Positions 37,519 to 49,749 of a DNA stretch of 64,000 nt are shown piece by piece; the first letter of the stretch is position 1, and every line of letters begins with the position of its first letter. The notes beneath the pieces are model-generated. The model was not told the DNA's origin, ran no database searches, and was given only the letters and a program-made list of their open reading frames with translations. The position numbers and the translations under genes were made by a program. The DNA lies in assembly GCF_004379255.2 (NCBI RefSeq), contig NC_056037.1, positions 16,874,902 to 16,938,901 on the forward strand, in the 5' to 3' direction. The stretch is from Salvia splendens (Eukaryota > Streptophyta > Magnoliopsida > Lamiales > Lamiaceae).

Positions 37519-38700
37519 TATTGTAAGATAATAATAACATTAATTATTTTTTTTATTAAGAGAGAAAGCAATGTGTTGAATGAAGAATAGATTGGTAATT
37601 AATGAAAATAACCAAGGCTAGCTAACATTAAAATCTAAGAAAGGAATAAATCAATCTATAATCATCTTGATTAATATAAAAAAGTTATAGTCAAGCATAT
37701 ATACTACTCCTTAGTTTCCTTGTTTACAAAGGAAACCAAATTTGAAATGCCCATCTTTGGTCATCTACAAAACAAACACAATACTACTATATCTTTTACT
37801 TATTTGCTATTATTAAAGTAAATAAAGGCATACAGCTATAGAAATTAAAATTTTGGTAGATAAGTAATTATATCACCAATTATGTACTAATCAGTTGCCA
37901 AAGTTCCTTCTACTCTACTAGTAAGCTAAATTATACTCTTTAATTAAACAATTATATGTCCAACTAAAAAAAACAAATAATAATTTTAACTTGTAATTGT
38001 ACAATAATTCATATGCAACTTCCCTCTACAGCCTTTAGTAACGGAACTAACTTTTTAATTATACTTTCTCAAATACTTCCTTCGTAACGCATCAAAGTAA
38101 ACATAAAATGCTTTAATTAATCAACTTAATGTTTCTGACTTTACTTCATTAGGTTAATTAGGATTGGTGTTTGCTTGGATGTATTGGTTAGTAATCTTTT
38201 GTAACTTTTCAATCTTGTAAGATATGTGTGTCTTTAGGTTAGGGTATTTTACTTGAACATCAAGGTGCTAAAGAATGATTTTTTTAAGGAACATATTTAA
38301 TTGAAAATTAAGAAAGTCATTCTCTTGACAAATCAGCAAAGTTACTGTCAATATATTTTGATTTGTACTGAATTTAACATTCTTAAATTTTATTTAGCTT
38401 TAGAATAGAGTAAAAATTCTCTACTCTAAGCATACTATGGTGGTAATATGATATGGTGTGACTTACCAATAACTCTTTGACACGTGTGATATTCATAAAG
38501 GGTCCACATTAAGCTAAATTAACATTAAATGTTATAAATTCTCATATTAATAGATTCCATCTTGCCATATTGGAGTCCATTTCCAATATTAATGATCGAA
38601 TAATTAATTAATTACAAAATTATCTCCAATCTAATAGTAATATTTTCACAACTGCATCCTTTTGACCAAGTTAATTTGTTTTCTAACATCTAATGAATTT
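37519..38700. other. AT-rich spacer, nothing recognised
   Basis: No open frame of note, no clear terminal repeats and no RNA gene seen. Confidence 0.4.
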
Positions 38701-38859
38701 GATATGCAGGTTGATAGAAGTCAATTTACAGATGATTTCATAGTTATAATTAAAGAGAGGTGGGAGTTGGTTATTTATCTTATGGATTGGGCCATCAATT
38801 TAAGTTAATTGTTTGGGCTGCAATTAGAATTGTTGGGGCCTATAAATACCACAAGGAGT

Positions 38860-40130
38860 TTTGGTTAATAAGTTAATTGATGCGATAAATTAGTAAGTCC
38901 CAAATAAAATAAGTTAATTAGTTCTGAAATTATTTAAATCTCGGAATAACTATTTTGAGAAATTAATTACGGAAATTTAATCAAGGAGGAATTTTGGAGA
39001 TGTGAGCGGTCGTCCAAGGCGTCGCGTAGTCGAAAATACGCTAATACGAGCCTTCATAATTTTTCCTAAGGTAGAATAATAAATAAAGGAACTTAATTGG
39101 AGTTCATGCATTCTAATAAGATATGTTCTCGATCTGATAAATGTGTTATTACTTTTATTTTAAAATTAGAATTTTCCCGCGAGACATTTAAGGTCGAAGT
39201 ACGGAAATCCGAGTTAAGAAAATTAAGCGAATGATGTGGACTTTCTTTTAAATAAAGAAATACCTTTAAAGTATTATTTTGAGCTTTGTTCCCAACTATG
39301 CGTATTGCTTTGAGCTTGTTCTTACTTGAAATAATATTAAATGATTTGTCTCGTTGTGTTTTAATTTTTTGGATTACCTATCTGCCTGGCTCTTTGCCGG
39401 TTGTTAAAAATGAATTCGGGTATCATCAAGGACCGCAAACCATGCTTAGACTACTAGTGCACACTTATGGGGGAATTGGGTGCCATCTTTCGAGTTAGCC
39501 GGTCCAGTGACCGCCGTGGAATAAGGCCACATTTCCGATTCACCTGGTTCAGATATGGTATTGACAACGGAAAATGGTTGATCAACTTACTTTGATGAAA
39601 ATGATATGTTTTAGTATAGTCGGGCTTTTTAAAGTAAAATTCCGAGATCACTCAACAGTTGTCTTGACAAATCTGTTTTTATGAAATGTTATTTCGGCAT
39701 GTGTTTACTGAATATATCAAGTACTCAATCCTACATATGTTTTAAGAATGTATAGGTTGGGCGGCGACAGACGTGGTGGGTGTTGAGTATAACTTTTGGA
39801 GTTTGTGCTTATTTAATGTACCGAATGAGTCATGTCTTCATACATGACGTCATTCTTACTATGAAATACTTCCGCTAAGACTATACTTTTTTCTTTTGAA
39901 ATTCTGTTCATTTATGTATTTCTGAGTTTTCGTACTCACAAATGATACTCTGATATTAATAAGTCAGTTCTTTTCAAGAATTGCCCGAGAGTATATTATT
40001 TTTTTATTTTTCTCTTTCTTCCCCGTTTCTTTAATCCTCCCATAGTCACGATCAACCGTGCTTTTTATCCCTAAAATGTATGGTCTTGACATTTTGTCAC
40101 CGTTCTGTCGAGTCGAGTTGGGGGGGATGG
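38860..40130. repeat. Probable LTR-retrotransposon-derived sequence (no coding region)
   Basis: The style (gagcggtcgtccaaggcg, gccggtccagtgaccgccgtgg, long non-coding stretch) resembles LTRs of plant Gypsy elements. I found neither paired ends nor a target duplication, so a solo LTR is only a guess. Confidence 0.3.
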
Positions 40131-40335
40131 ATGGAGATGAAGATGGCGAGAAGTAACGATGTTGGTAATGAAGATGAAATTTCCGCCATTAACATAGGTG
40201 GAGGGAGATGAAGAGATGATAAGGGCGGGATTTCAATTAGATTAAAAACATTAACCCACGATTTCACTCCAATATTTTACGAATGGGTCTGCTTGCATAA
40301 TGTGTTAGGACTTAATTGCCAATGGGTTGAAGTAA

Positions 40336-40912
40336 ATTGGTCCTGACTCCTGATGAATGACATAAATAATTTTCAAAACCATTCAAAATCATCTCGTCTT
40401 ATCCAAACAAAACTAGATCCAATGACTATAATTTGGTTTCTATTTCTATACTAAGGGGGCATTTTACATATAATGGGATCCTAACAATCTGCAAACTGCA
40501 TATTTTCTACAAACTCGAAACTATGATTATGACCGTTTTGACGTCATGTTCACATTTTCTATTGACGTTATTTATCATCCGTTGACATCAAATATTGAAA
40601 TCTTTTGTCCAAATCTTAATTTTGACTTTTGAGTTTGTGTAAATATATAATTTTTTTATTTAATTATACATAGTATATTACTATATGTTTGTTTTATCTT
40701 TAAGTGATATTAGTAATGAAATATGTTCGGAGACGTGCAAAATCACTATCTTAAAGTCAAATCTAGATCTAAAGATCCCAACTCTCTCCTCCTAGAAATA
40801 CGTGTTCAAGTGATCATTTTTTATACAATTAACTTGAAAGTGATGTAGAAATACAAATGCCTATCATTTTGACTACTACTTCCACCGAAAAGAAAAAAAA
40901 ATGAATGTTACC
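40336..40912 (+). repeat. 577-bp direct repeat, left copy (3' end of an L1-type LINE)
   Basis: This stretch matches 47649-48227 over its whole length, with about 20 differences. The right copy holds the final codons and stop of LINE ORF2 plus its 3' UTR and A-tract, so the left copy is most simply a 5'-truncated LINE. It ends in A9 followed by TGAATGTTACC, the same bases that follow the right copy's A8. Confidence 0.85.
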
Positions 40913-42004
40913 AGTGTGGTTTGAGAATTTGTCTCACTAGAATTTTTCTCACTAGAATTTTTCTCTAGCTTCTCTCTAGAAACCTCTAGCGCCTCACACA
41001 CTCTCTCTAGCTTTTCTTCATTTCCGGCGACTTTCTTCCAAATCCACTCCGATTAAACACTTCATCTAATCAAGAGCAACCTATTGAATATCATATCAAT
41101 TGGTGGAGTTCGTTTTTTGCGGTGGTGGCGAAGTTTTGAACTTCCGGCAGTAGCTCCGGCGGGAAGTTTTTGAAGAATAAGACCGTTCATCTCCACTGTA
41201 TCTCCTCCATATCCCTCGCTGCACTCCTGATTTGAATTATATCATCTTCAAGCGGTGGGATTGTGAGTTGTGGTGGAAGAGAGTGAAGCTTTGAAGCCAC
41301 GGCCGAAACTGTGAAAGAAATTCTATTGGAAAAGCCTCCCAACATCAACGCTCTACACCGTTCAAAACATCCGGTATAGCCGTGATTTTACCGTGTGATT
41401 TAATTTTAGCAATCTAGTTTGGATTAGCAATGGTGTTTACAGGACGGAACGTAGGAAAAGGTATCGTAAAACAGATTCCGGCAAGGTCTCCAGCACCGAC
41501 GACTGCCCCATCACCATCTCAGGCTCCCACCAACGTCAACCGTTCATCTTCCCAACAATTCAAATTTGAATTTCAAATTTGGCGGCTGCTTCCTTGAGCC
41601 TCGGAAAAGTTGTTTGGGGAGGAGGTGGAATCCTTGAAATTGGCTGAGTCATTATTCTTGGAGGCGGTTGGAACCTTGGAAGTTGTAAGAGCCGTTAGGT
41701 GGTCGGCTGGATTCATAGGAATTGGAGAATATTAATCCTTGGGAGTTGGTGAATTTCTCGAAGTTGGCTAAGCCATTAATCTTGGCGGCTGACGCTTGGG
41801 GAGTGAGTAGCCACTTAATCTGGGTGGCGGACTCCTAGGATTCTGGAGGACTTTAAATTTTAATTAGAAGGCGGCTGCTTTGGATTTTGTAGAGGTTTTT
41901 TTTTGGGTGGCTGCTTTGGAATTAGTAGCGGCTTTTCCAAGAGGTTGGCGGCTAGATTTTTGAGAGAACCCGTGAATCATTATACACGTGGAAGCCTACT
42001 CAGC

Positions 42005-42203
42005 AGCCACGTGGACCGTGACTCATCATCCACGAGGGACGTGACTCAGCAGCCACTTCAGCCTGACTCATCCTCCACATTGGACGTGACTCAGCAGCCA
42101 CATTAGCCTGACTCATCTGCCACGGTGGACATGATTTAGTTGCCACATCACCCTGAGCCATCAAACACATCGGACGTTTTTCGGTTGCCACATCAGTCTT
42201 GTC
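42005..42203 (+). repeat. 45-bp tandem array (about 4.4 units) in the LINE leader
   Basis: Units start at 42005, 42051, 42096, 42141 and 42186 (partial). Each begins with A/T-GCCAC and contains CTGA-CTCAT and GGAC-GTGA phrases. Similarity falls from left to right. The array ends 190 bp before ORF1. Confidence 0.8.
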
Positions 42204-42395
42204 TGGGCCACGTCCCGCGCACACCACACCGAGTCACGGCCACCGGGAAAGCTCCCACCCTCGGTCAACCCCTTCGGCCAGGCTCGCAACGCCGGAGCAC
42301 CGAGATCCGACGACTAACACTTAGCCTTGTTCTCGGCTATTCAGGAAGTTCTCGTCCTGTAACCGTGTTATACCTTGGTTCCTTTTACCTTTTCT

Positions 42396-44392
42396 ATGGC
42401 CTCGCAGGAGAAGAATTGGAGCACGGTTATCTCAAAGAAGAACAAGAAGAAGGAAAACGACAAAGAGATCAAAGCGGCTATGAAGCAACAATACGCCGAC
42501 TACCTCCACACAAACAAAGGCGGGCTGGACGAGTTCAGCGACTATGACGACACTGAGTCTGTACCAGAGACCCCTTCGGAGCCGCCGAATGCACCTATGG
42601 AAATGCGCAATCAAGCTGTGGAGACGCCAGCTGAAGTTTCACGAGGCATGGAGGCGCTACCGGCCTACCAAGCGTGGCTCAAGAGGGCCACCCAGTTCGA
42701 CCTGGACCCGAGATACCAAAAAGAAGATCTTAATCTTATTAAATATGAAATGATTAAAACTGATCTTCTTGTACTCGATGAGCCTGACATTACCCCCGTC
42801 CCTAGGGGATGGGGAGCTTGTTTACTTGGCAGGTTCACAGGACGTTTCCCCGGGAAGGAGGCCATTTTCGACCTCATGAGAAGATGGAAGCATAAATCCC
42901 GAGTCAACTTTCATCGGAAAGGGTGGCTCTGCTTCCAATTCGGAAGTGAAGAAGCAATGGAGAAAATCTGCTAACAAGGACTGTTCGATATATTCGGTAT
43001 CCCATTGGTGCTCCAGCCAATGCCTAAAAAGTTCGACCCTGATATGGAGCCTGAGGTTATGGTTCCGATTTTGCTGAGACTTGTGGATCTACCGCTGGAA
43101 CTTTGGAATCTCACAGCGGTGAGTAAAATTGCATCGTGCTTTGGTACACCGCTCTCAACGGATTTCAACACACTTAGGCGAGAGTCATTGGATGGACCAC
43201 GCATCCAAGTCATAATCGACACAGCGAGGTGGCCCAAGGAGTCACTCACAATCCAGTTGCCTAATGGGAACTTCGTGGAACAGAAAGTTGAGTACGAGTT
43301 CTTTCCAAAATTCTGCAATGCTTGCAAAGTTTATGGACATTTCGCGGATGAGTGCCGAGGTAGAAAAGAGGGGTGGAACCAGGTGCACCGTACCGGGTCC
43401 GTCCCACGACCAAAGAGCCGAGGCTGGGAAACAAGTGTACCGAGAGACCAAGTGCAGCAATCGCACAAGCGGAACCAACCGAACCAACAGCTGGGAGCAA
43501 ATGCCCCAGCCATCGGGGCTAAGGCGCGGGACCGCCTGGCAGGACTGGGCAACGGGAGCGATCCAGATCCAGACCGTGACCACAAAAACATTGGAAGCCA
43601 ACGGGTAATGTTTACTCGACGGAGCTGAAGTAACTGAGGCCTAGAGACAAGGTGCTGGACAATTGGAGGAAAAAGCCAGTTATCACAAAGATCCCTGCAT
43701 CCCCGAACAAGTTCACACCCTTAGCCGAGGACACCAGCTCCGGCCCGGTTAAGATTTCAGAGACTTCGACGGTTGACCACCGGAACCTAGTGAAAGACAT
43801 ACTCGCAGCCGTCCTCTCGCCTATCCTGGCAGCCATACACGGGAATGCACCACTAGAGCAGCCTACCCCCTTTGTCAACACAGATAGGAGACACAGAAGC
43901 AGAAGCCGAGAACCGAGGACCTAAAGGGAGACGGCTCAGAGAGAAAACAACGGAGAGGAGGCTGACCCTAAAAATAACAAAGGGAAAGAAGTGGAAATTG
44001 AGGAAGTGGAAGAAATGGCCCCGGTACAACATCAAGCCCAATCTGTTACAACCGGCAAGGAGGACATCGGGAGCAAAAAGAAAAACAAGAAGCTACCGAA
44101 GGTCATAACGGAAGCCCTTGAACCGATGGTCGTTACTAGCGAGGGGACAGAGTCGCATAACGAAGAGGCCGACTGCCCTGCGAAGGAGACGGTTGATACC
44201 GAGGCCCAACCCACCTATACTGGTACCCGACGAAGCCGTCCCGACACCCGACTGAGCCGTGCCGACAAAGATAGGGACCACAGTAGAACAAGGAAATCTA
44301 AGTCCAGATCCAGGTCTCGGCCAAAGAAGACGGATGATATCCCCACCCATTGGGAGGATGGTCTTGAAGACAATCCCGAGGTGGTCCAATGA
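42396..44392 (+). pseudogene. LINE ORF1 (DUF4283 + CCHC zinc knuckle), broken
   Basis: ORF1 proteins bind the LINE RNA. The start Met-Ala-Ser-Gln-Glu-Lys-Asn-Trp is at 42396. A DUF4283 domain covers about 42800-43310 and a Cys-x2-Cys-x4-His-x4-Cys knuckle lies at 43312-43355. The C-terminal part is Arg/Ser- and Lys/Glu-rich, with an SR-like run at 44290-44330. Damage: TAA at 42972-42974, a frameshift between about 43590 and 43660, and TAA at 43922-43924. The frame's own stop, TGA at 44390-44392, overlaps the ORF2 start. Confidence 0.82.
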
Positions 44393-47300
44393 TTATTGCA
44401 ACTTGGAACATAAGGGGATTGCAGCAACTCCCCACCCAAGCTGCAATCGTCGATTTTGTGAGAACACATAAGATCGACGTCATGGGTCTTTTGGAAACTA
44501 AATTGAAGAAAGAGAACTACACCTTCTTCCTTGAGAACACCTTCAGAGATTGGAAAGCCGTGGACAACTTTGAGTTGATTGAAAACAGTCGAATGCTTCT
44601 AATCTGGAATCCAAGCAAAGTGGAACTCGAGTCGATCAGAGTGGAAAAACAAGCCATCTACGCCAAAATCAGGTGCTTGACTTCCAATAATGTGTTTTAA
44701 TTTGTTTTTGTTTATGGTTTGCATACTATTCCGGATAGACGCCCACTATGGGACTCGTTAATTGAGAATGTGATGCAGGACGAGCCGACACTTGTTAGCG
44801 GTGACTTTAACAATGTGCTTGCTTGGTTTGGAAGATGTCATGTCTACGTGATGCAAGTACATTTGGACAAACCATGCTATATCAAACAAGATTGATAGGG
44901 CCATGATCAATGACGCTTGGTTCACCAAAGGATACTTGGCTAGTACGGAGTTTCTACCATCGGGAGCGTACACGGACCACTCACCGGCCGTCACCACCCT
45001 CTTTGGTAACATCGTATCGTACCCAAATCCATTTAAATTCTTTAATTTTTGGCTCAAGCATGCAGGATTCAATAAGCTCGTGGAAGAAAATTGGGCTACC
45101 AATGTCCAAGGGAAGGCACAATTTGTGCTCGCCGTACGTGGAAAAGAATTTAAGAAGCACCTCAAGGAGTTCAACTTCAAGGAGTTCAGTGAACTATCAA
45201 AGAGGGCCAAGGAGGCCAGGGAAAAGCTTGAGGCGCTACAAAAACTGGCGGACAGGGACACTACAGACCGAGCCCTTCAGGTCTAGATCACCAATCAGAA
45301 GAAGAAGACTGCCTACCTTGAGAATTCTGAAAGGGAGTATTATAAGGAAAAAACTAAATTCAAACATTTACTCCTTAGTGATCGCAGTACTTCATTCTTC
45401 CATTCTCTTGTTAATAGGAACAACTCACGCAATTATATCGCATTCCTCTACAGGAGAGACAGCACCATCATGAGGGATAAAGAAGAAATCATTAGTGAGT
45501 TTGTGGAATTCTACTCTACACTCCTGGGAACCAAGAAGGAGCCGGAACCCATCAAGGGGGACGTCATTAGACAAGGCCCTCTTGTGAGTGAGAAGGACAG
45601 CAGGGACTTGGTACGAGCCATCACGGTCGAGGAGATCAAAGAAGCCTTATTTGACATCGGGAACGACAAGGCACCGGGCCCCGATGGCTACTGCTCGGCA
45701 TTCTTCAAGAAACAATGGGAGAGAGTTGGCAAAGACGTGGTTGATGCAGTTAAGGAGTTCTTTGAAACAGGCCAGTTGTTGAAGAACTTCAACACAGCGG
45801 TGATTTCCCTGATTCCGAAGACTTCAATCAACCGACAGTGGGCGACTATAGGCTTATCTCCTGCTGCAACGTCTTCTACAAGATCATCACGAAGATCCTT
45901 TTGAGGAGGATGACACTGTTACTGAACAAGCTTGTGAACATGGCACAGTCGACATTCATCCCGGGGAGGCATATCATGGACAACATCCATCTCGCGCAAG
46001 AGCTTATGCGAGGATATGCGGACAAGAAGAATGCTCTTAAGTGTACGGTCAAGATCGATCTCCAAAAGGCGTATGACACTGTGGATTGGGACTTCCTCAG
46101 ATCCATCCTACATGGCTGAACTTCCACCCGAAGTTCGTCTATTGGGTGATGCAGTGTGTCACGACACCTAGGTTCTCGATCGCGATCAACGGGAGCCCGC
46201 ATAGATTCTTCCCCGGCAAAAGGGGTCTTCGACAGGGAGATCCTATGTCTCCTACTCTTTTTATTTTTTGCATGGAATACTTATCTCGTTTTCTTGCAGC
46301 CCGAACGACGAACTCCAACTTTAATTTCCATGCAAAATGTGCGAGACAAAAGATTACTCACTTAGCCTTCGCAGATGACCTTATGCTTTTCAGCAGGGGC
46401 GACTAGATGTCCATAGAGATCTTGGCGAATGCTATGGAGGAATTCTCAGGCTGCTCGGGCTGCTCGGGCTTGGAGATCAACAAAGATAAATCTAACCTTT
46501 TTTCAGGTGGCAAGCTACCAACCCGGGACCCAGAGGAGATCAAGAGCATTTTCGACTTCCCGTTGGGTTCCCTGCCGGTGAAGTACCTAGTAGTGCCCCT
46601 CGCATCGAGCAAGCTCAACATTATGCACTACACGCCGTTGATCGAGAAGATTGCATCCCTCACCTACAAAATGGACAGGTAAGAATCTTTCGTATGCCGG
46701 TAAAACTGAACTTGTGCGCTCGGTTGTGCAGGGAGTCGAGTGCTACTGGCTACAAGTCTTTCCCCTGCCGGAAAACGTGAGGGACAGGATCATTTCTATT
46801 TGCCGTGAGTTCCTTTGGGGTACGAAATACCCTCCGGTGGCTTGGAAGGATCTCTGCCTACCGAAGGATGAAGGGGGACTCGGCTTTCGGGACCTCGGGG
46901 CGTGGAACAAGGCTCTACTTGCGCGGAACTTATGGAACATTCACGTGAAGAAGGACTCCCTGTGGATCAAATGGATCCATAGTGAGTTTCTCAAGAACAG
47001 GAACCTGTGGGAATGGACGGCTAGATTGCGGGACTTACCACTTTTCAAGAGGCTACTTGAAATCCGAGACGAATTGCTTGTCGACCGGCCGAGAAGAGAA
47101 GTGGAGAAGATGCTGGGACAATGGTACGGGAGCAAGGGAGCGGTCGAGGCATACGAGTGGTTCCGGCCAAAAGGAGAACGGCGACTGTGGCACAGATTTG
47201 TGTGGAAGGAGTTTGTCCCACCAAAGTACTCCTTCACTACTTGGCAAGCTCTCAAAGGACGACTTCCAACGAGGGACAGACTGGGCTACATGAACATCGA

Positions 47301-47673
47301 TCAACGCTGCCCCTTGTGCATGGCGCACACGGAGTCCGTGGACCGCCCTTTCTTTAAATGCCACAAGACTTGGGCAGTTTGGAAGGAGATCAAATCTTGA
47401 CTGAGAATACGGAGGAACATCACCACCATACCGAGCGCCATCAAGTGGATGATCAAGGAAAGAAGTGGCGCGGCAATCATCCGCAAGGCTAGAAGGCTAG
47501 CCCTCATCGCAATGGTCAGCCTAATGTGGAGAGACATGAATGCCTTGATTTTTGACGGATCAGCATTCGAACCTAAGCACTTGGTGTTCGAAGTGAAGAA
47601 GGTAACATATGCAGTGTTATACTCCTTTTATCCGCATGAAGAAGGTATATTGGTCCTGACTCCTGATGAATGA
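44389..47673 (+). pseudogene. LINE ORF2 (endonuclease, reverse transcriptase, zf-RVT), broken
   Basis: The frame starts with Ile-Ala-Thr-Trp-Asn-Ile-Arg-Gly, the APE-type endonuclease signature, at 44389. The Gly-Asp-Phe-Asn-Asn block is at 44801-44815, followed at once by a Leu-Gly-Leu-Glu-Asp block, so the part between them is missing. The RT domain (about 45620-46400) has Pro-Gly-Pro-Asp-Gly at 45678, Gln-Gly-Asp-Pro near 46232 and an intact Phe-Ala-Asp-Asp near 46370. The zf-RVT domain is at 47170-47400. Damage seen: stops at 44698, 44851, 45284, 46404 and 47398, and frame changes near 44820, 45835, 46085 and 46660. Confidence 0.85.
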
Positions 47674-48227
47674 CATAAATAATTTTCAAAACCATTCAAA
47701 ACCATCTCATTTCATCCAAACAAAACTAGATTCAATGACTATAATTTGGTTTCTATTTCTATACTAAGGGGGCATTTTACATATAATGGGATCCTAACAA
47801 TCTGCAAACTGCATATTTTCTACAAACTCGAAACTATGATTATGACCGTTTTGACGTCATGTTCACATTTTCTGTTGATTTTATTTATCATCCGTTGACA
47901 TCAAATATTGAAATCTAAAAGTCCAAATCATAATTTTGACTTTTGAGTTTGTATAAATATATAAATTTTTTATTTAATTATACGTAGTATATTACTATAT
48001 GTTTGGTTTATCTTTAAGTGATAATAGTAATGAAATATGTTCGGAGACGTGCAAAATCACTATCTTAAAGTCAAATCTAGATCTAAGATCCCAACTCTCT
48101 CCTCCTAGAAATACAACGTGTTCAAGTGATCATTTTTTATACAATTAACTTGAAAGTGACGTAGAAATACAAATGCCTATCATTTTGACTACTACTTCCA
48201 CCGAAAAGAAAAAAAATGAATGTTACC
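47649..48227 (+). repeat. 577-bp direct repeat, right copy (LINE 3' end + TSD)
   Basis: Partner of 40336-40912. It includes the last ORF2 codons, the stop at 47671-47673, the 3' UTR, an A8 tract and the 11-bp target copy TGAATGTTACC. Confidence 0.88.
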
Positions 48228-49746
48228 TGCCGTCCAATGAGTGATTTGAATTAATTGAGTCGTATTACATTTTTCACTATGCAAAAATTATATACTTCCT
48301 TCTATTTAACTTTTTCTTATATTTTAACATTATTTTATTTATATTTAATTACTCAAATAAACACTTCAAGTATCTTAGGCCTATGACTATAATAATGGCC
48401 TTCGTGCAATGCAAACTACTTCCTCCTTCCTAAATAAAGTGAAGTATTTCTTTTCTTTCAAATTTATGGAATAATATTATTCTGGGTATTAAGTGGAGAA
48501 GAATGACGTAAAAAAGAGAATAAAATAGAGATAACAATATTTCATTTTTTTAGAAACATAAGTATCATTTTGAATAAAGCATCCCAAAAAGAAAAACGTG
48601 CACATGCTATATTTGTGAAACTTAGCTTTGTAGCCTATATATTTGAGGTTGAGGCCATGAACCCTGTACTCAAATCATTTAACTTTTTTTTAGAAATGTA
48701 TCATTAGAAAAACAGTCATACTCTATATTTGAGGTTGAGGCCATAAACTCATCTTCCACAAATCTTAGTGCTTTTTTCAGTGTATATTCACAAAATCTTA
48801 GTGCAATAGATAAAATGATGAGAGAGCATTCTTTGTTATCTACAACTTTACAAGCCATGATAGATGAGACACGCATTATTTTAGGTGTCACCATGCTATA
48901 TAACTTATTTCTGAAACACAATCCAGATCATATACGTGGATATTTACGTCTTTTCAAAATGAAGCACTCACTTTGTTGTTTAGCAAAAGGAAACATTTTT
49001 AAAGTTATACCATTTCACAAATCCAACACATGCTTATAATTTATTGAGAAAAATAATGTAAATTTGAATGCTATGTGCATAAAAGTTGTTCATAGCATAT
49101 AAAAATTATAATTACTCCTATAGTAATATTTAATTAAAGAGAAACTCTCGAAGCATTTTTTTTTCACAAACTTTAAACTTAAATAGTTGTTGAATTTTTC
49201 TACCAGCAATAAAATCTGACTACGTTTCATTTATTATTACATCACATAATATATGATTACCACTAAAAAATTATAGTGATGTGATTACAATGTCCTTAGA
49301 AGCTAGATATGTTTATCTATTTCATTTTAATGTAGTTGAATTATGTAGTCGGTAGAAAAATTTTCAACTATATATAATTTTTTAAAGAATTCTTGATGTT
49401 ATGTGCCAACCTCCTTTAATTAAAAAGACCTTGATCTTTGGATGTGAACAATGAGATCACACTTTAATCCAAACATTTAGTATTCCTTTAATTAAAAAGA
49501 CCTTGATCTTTGGATATGAACAATGAGATCACACTTTAATCCAAACATTTAGTATGACTAAAAGTATCAAAATTTAATAATAGTATTCAGATAAATCTTA
49601 CAAGAACGGCAATTCTTAATTTTTCCATTTATGAACATCTCCTCTTTTGAATTATACTTGCGATAAAACAGGAAAACACATTAACTGGAAAATTCCATTA
49701 AAATTTAAATTTAGTAGTGTCAAAAATAAATATCCAATTTAGCCTC
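48228..49746. other. AT-rich spacer with a 72-bp tandem duplication
   Basis: No gene recognised. A 72-bp unit beginning cctttaattaaaaagacctt is present twice at 49413-49556 with one substitution. A one-ended Stowaway relic lies near 48415. Confidence 0.5.
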
Positions 49747-49749
49747 TAA

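Larger units (their letters stand above)
40913..48216 (+). mobile_element. Full-length, inactive L1-type LINE (about 7.3 kb)
   Basis: Layout: long 5' leader (40913-42395), ORF1 (42396-44392), ORF2 (44389-47673), 3' UTR and an A8 tract (48209-48216). TGAATGTTACC directly precedes the 5' end (40902-40912) and follows the A-tract (48217-48227), an 11-bp target duplication. Plant L1 features are the DUF4283 and zinc-knuckle ORF1, an APE-type endonuclease, reverse transcriptase and a zf-RVT domain. Stops and frameshifts in both ORFs mean it cannot move by itself. There are no LTRs, integrase or protease. Confidence 0.88.

Noticed and set aside
42140..47537. Many further frames of 60-187 codons on both strands
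   Set aside because: They overlap the LINE ORFs in other frames and have no domains.
40336..48227. LTR retrotransposon with 577-bp LTRs
   Set aside because: The repeats lack TG...CA ends, and the inside codes for a LINE endonuclease and zf-RVT with no integrase or protease.
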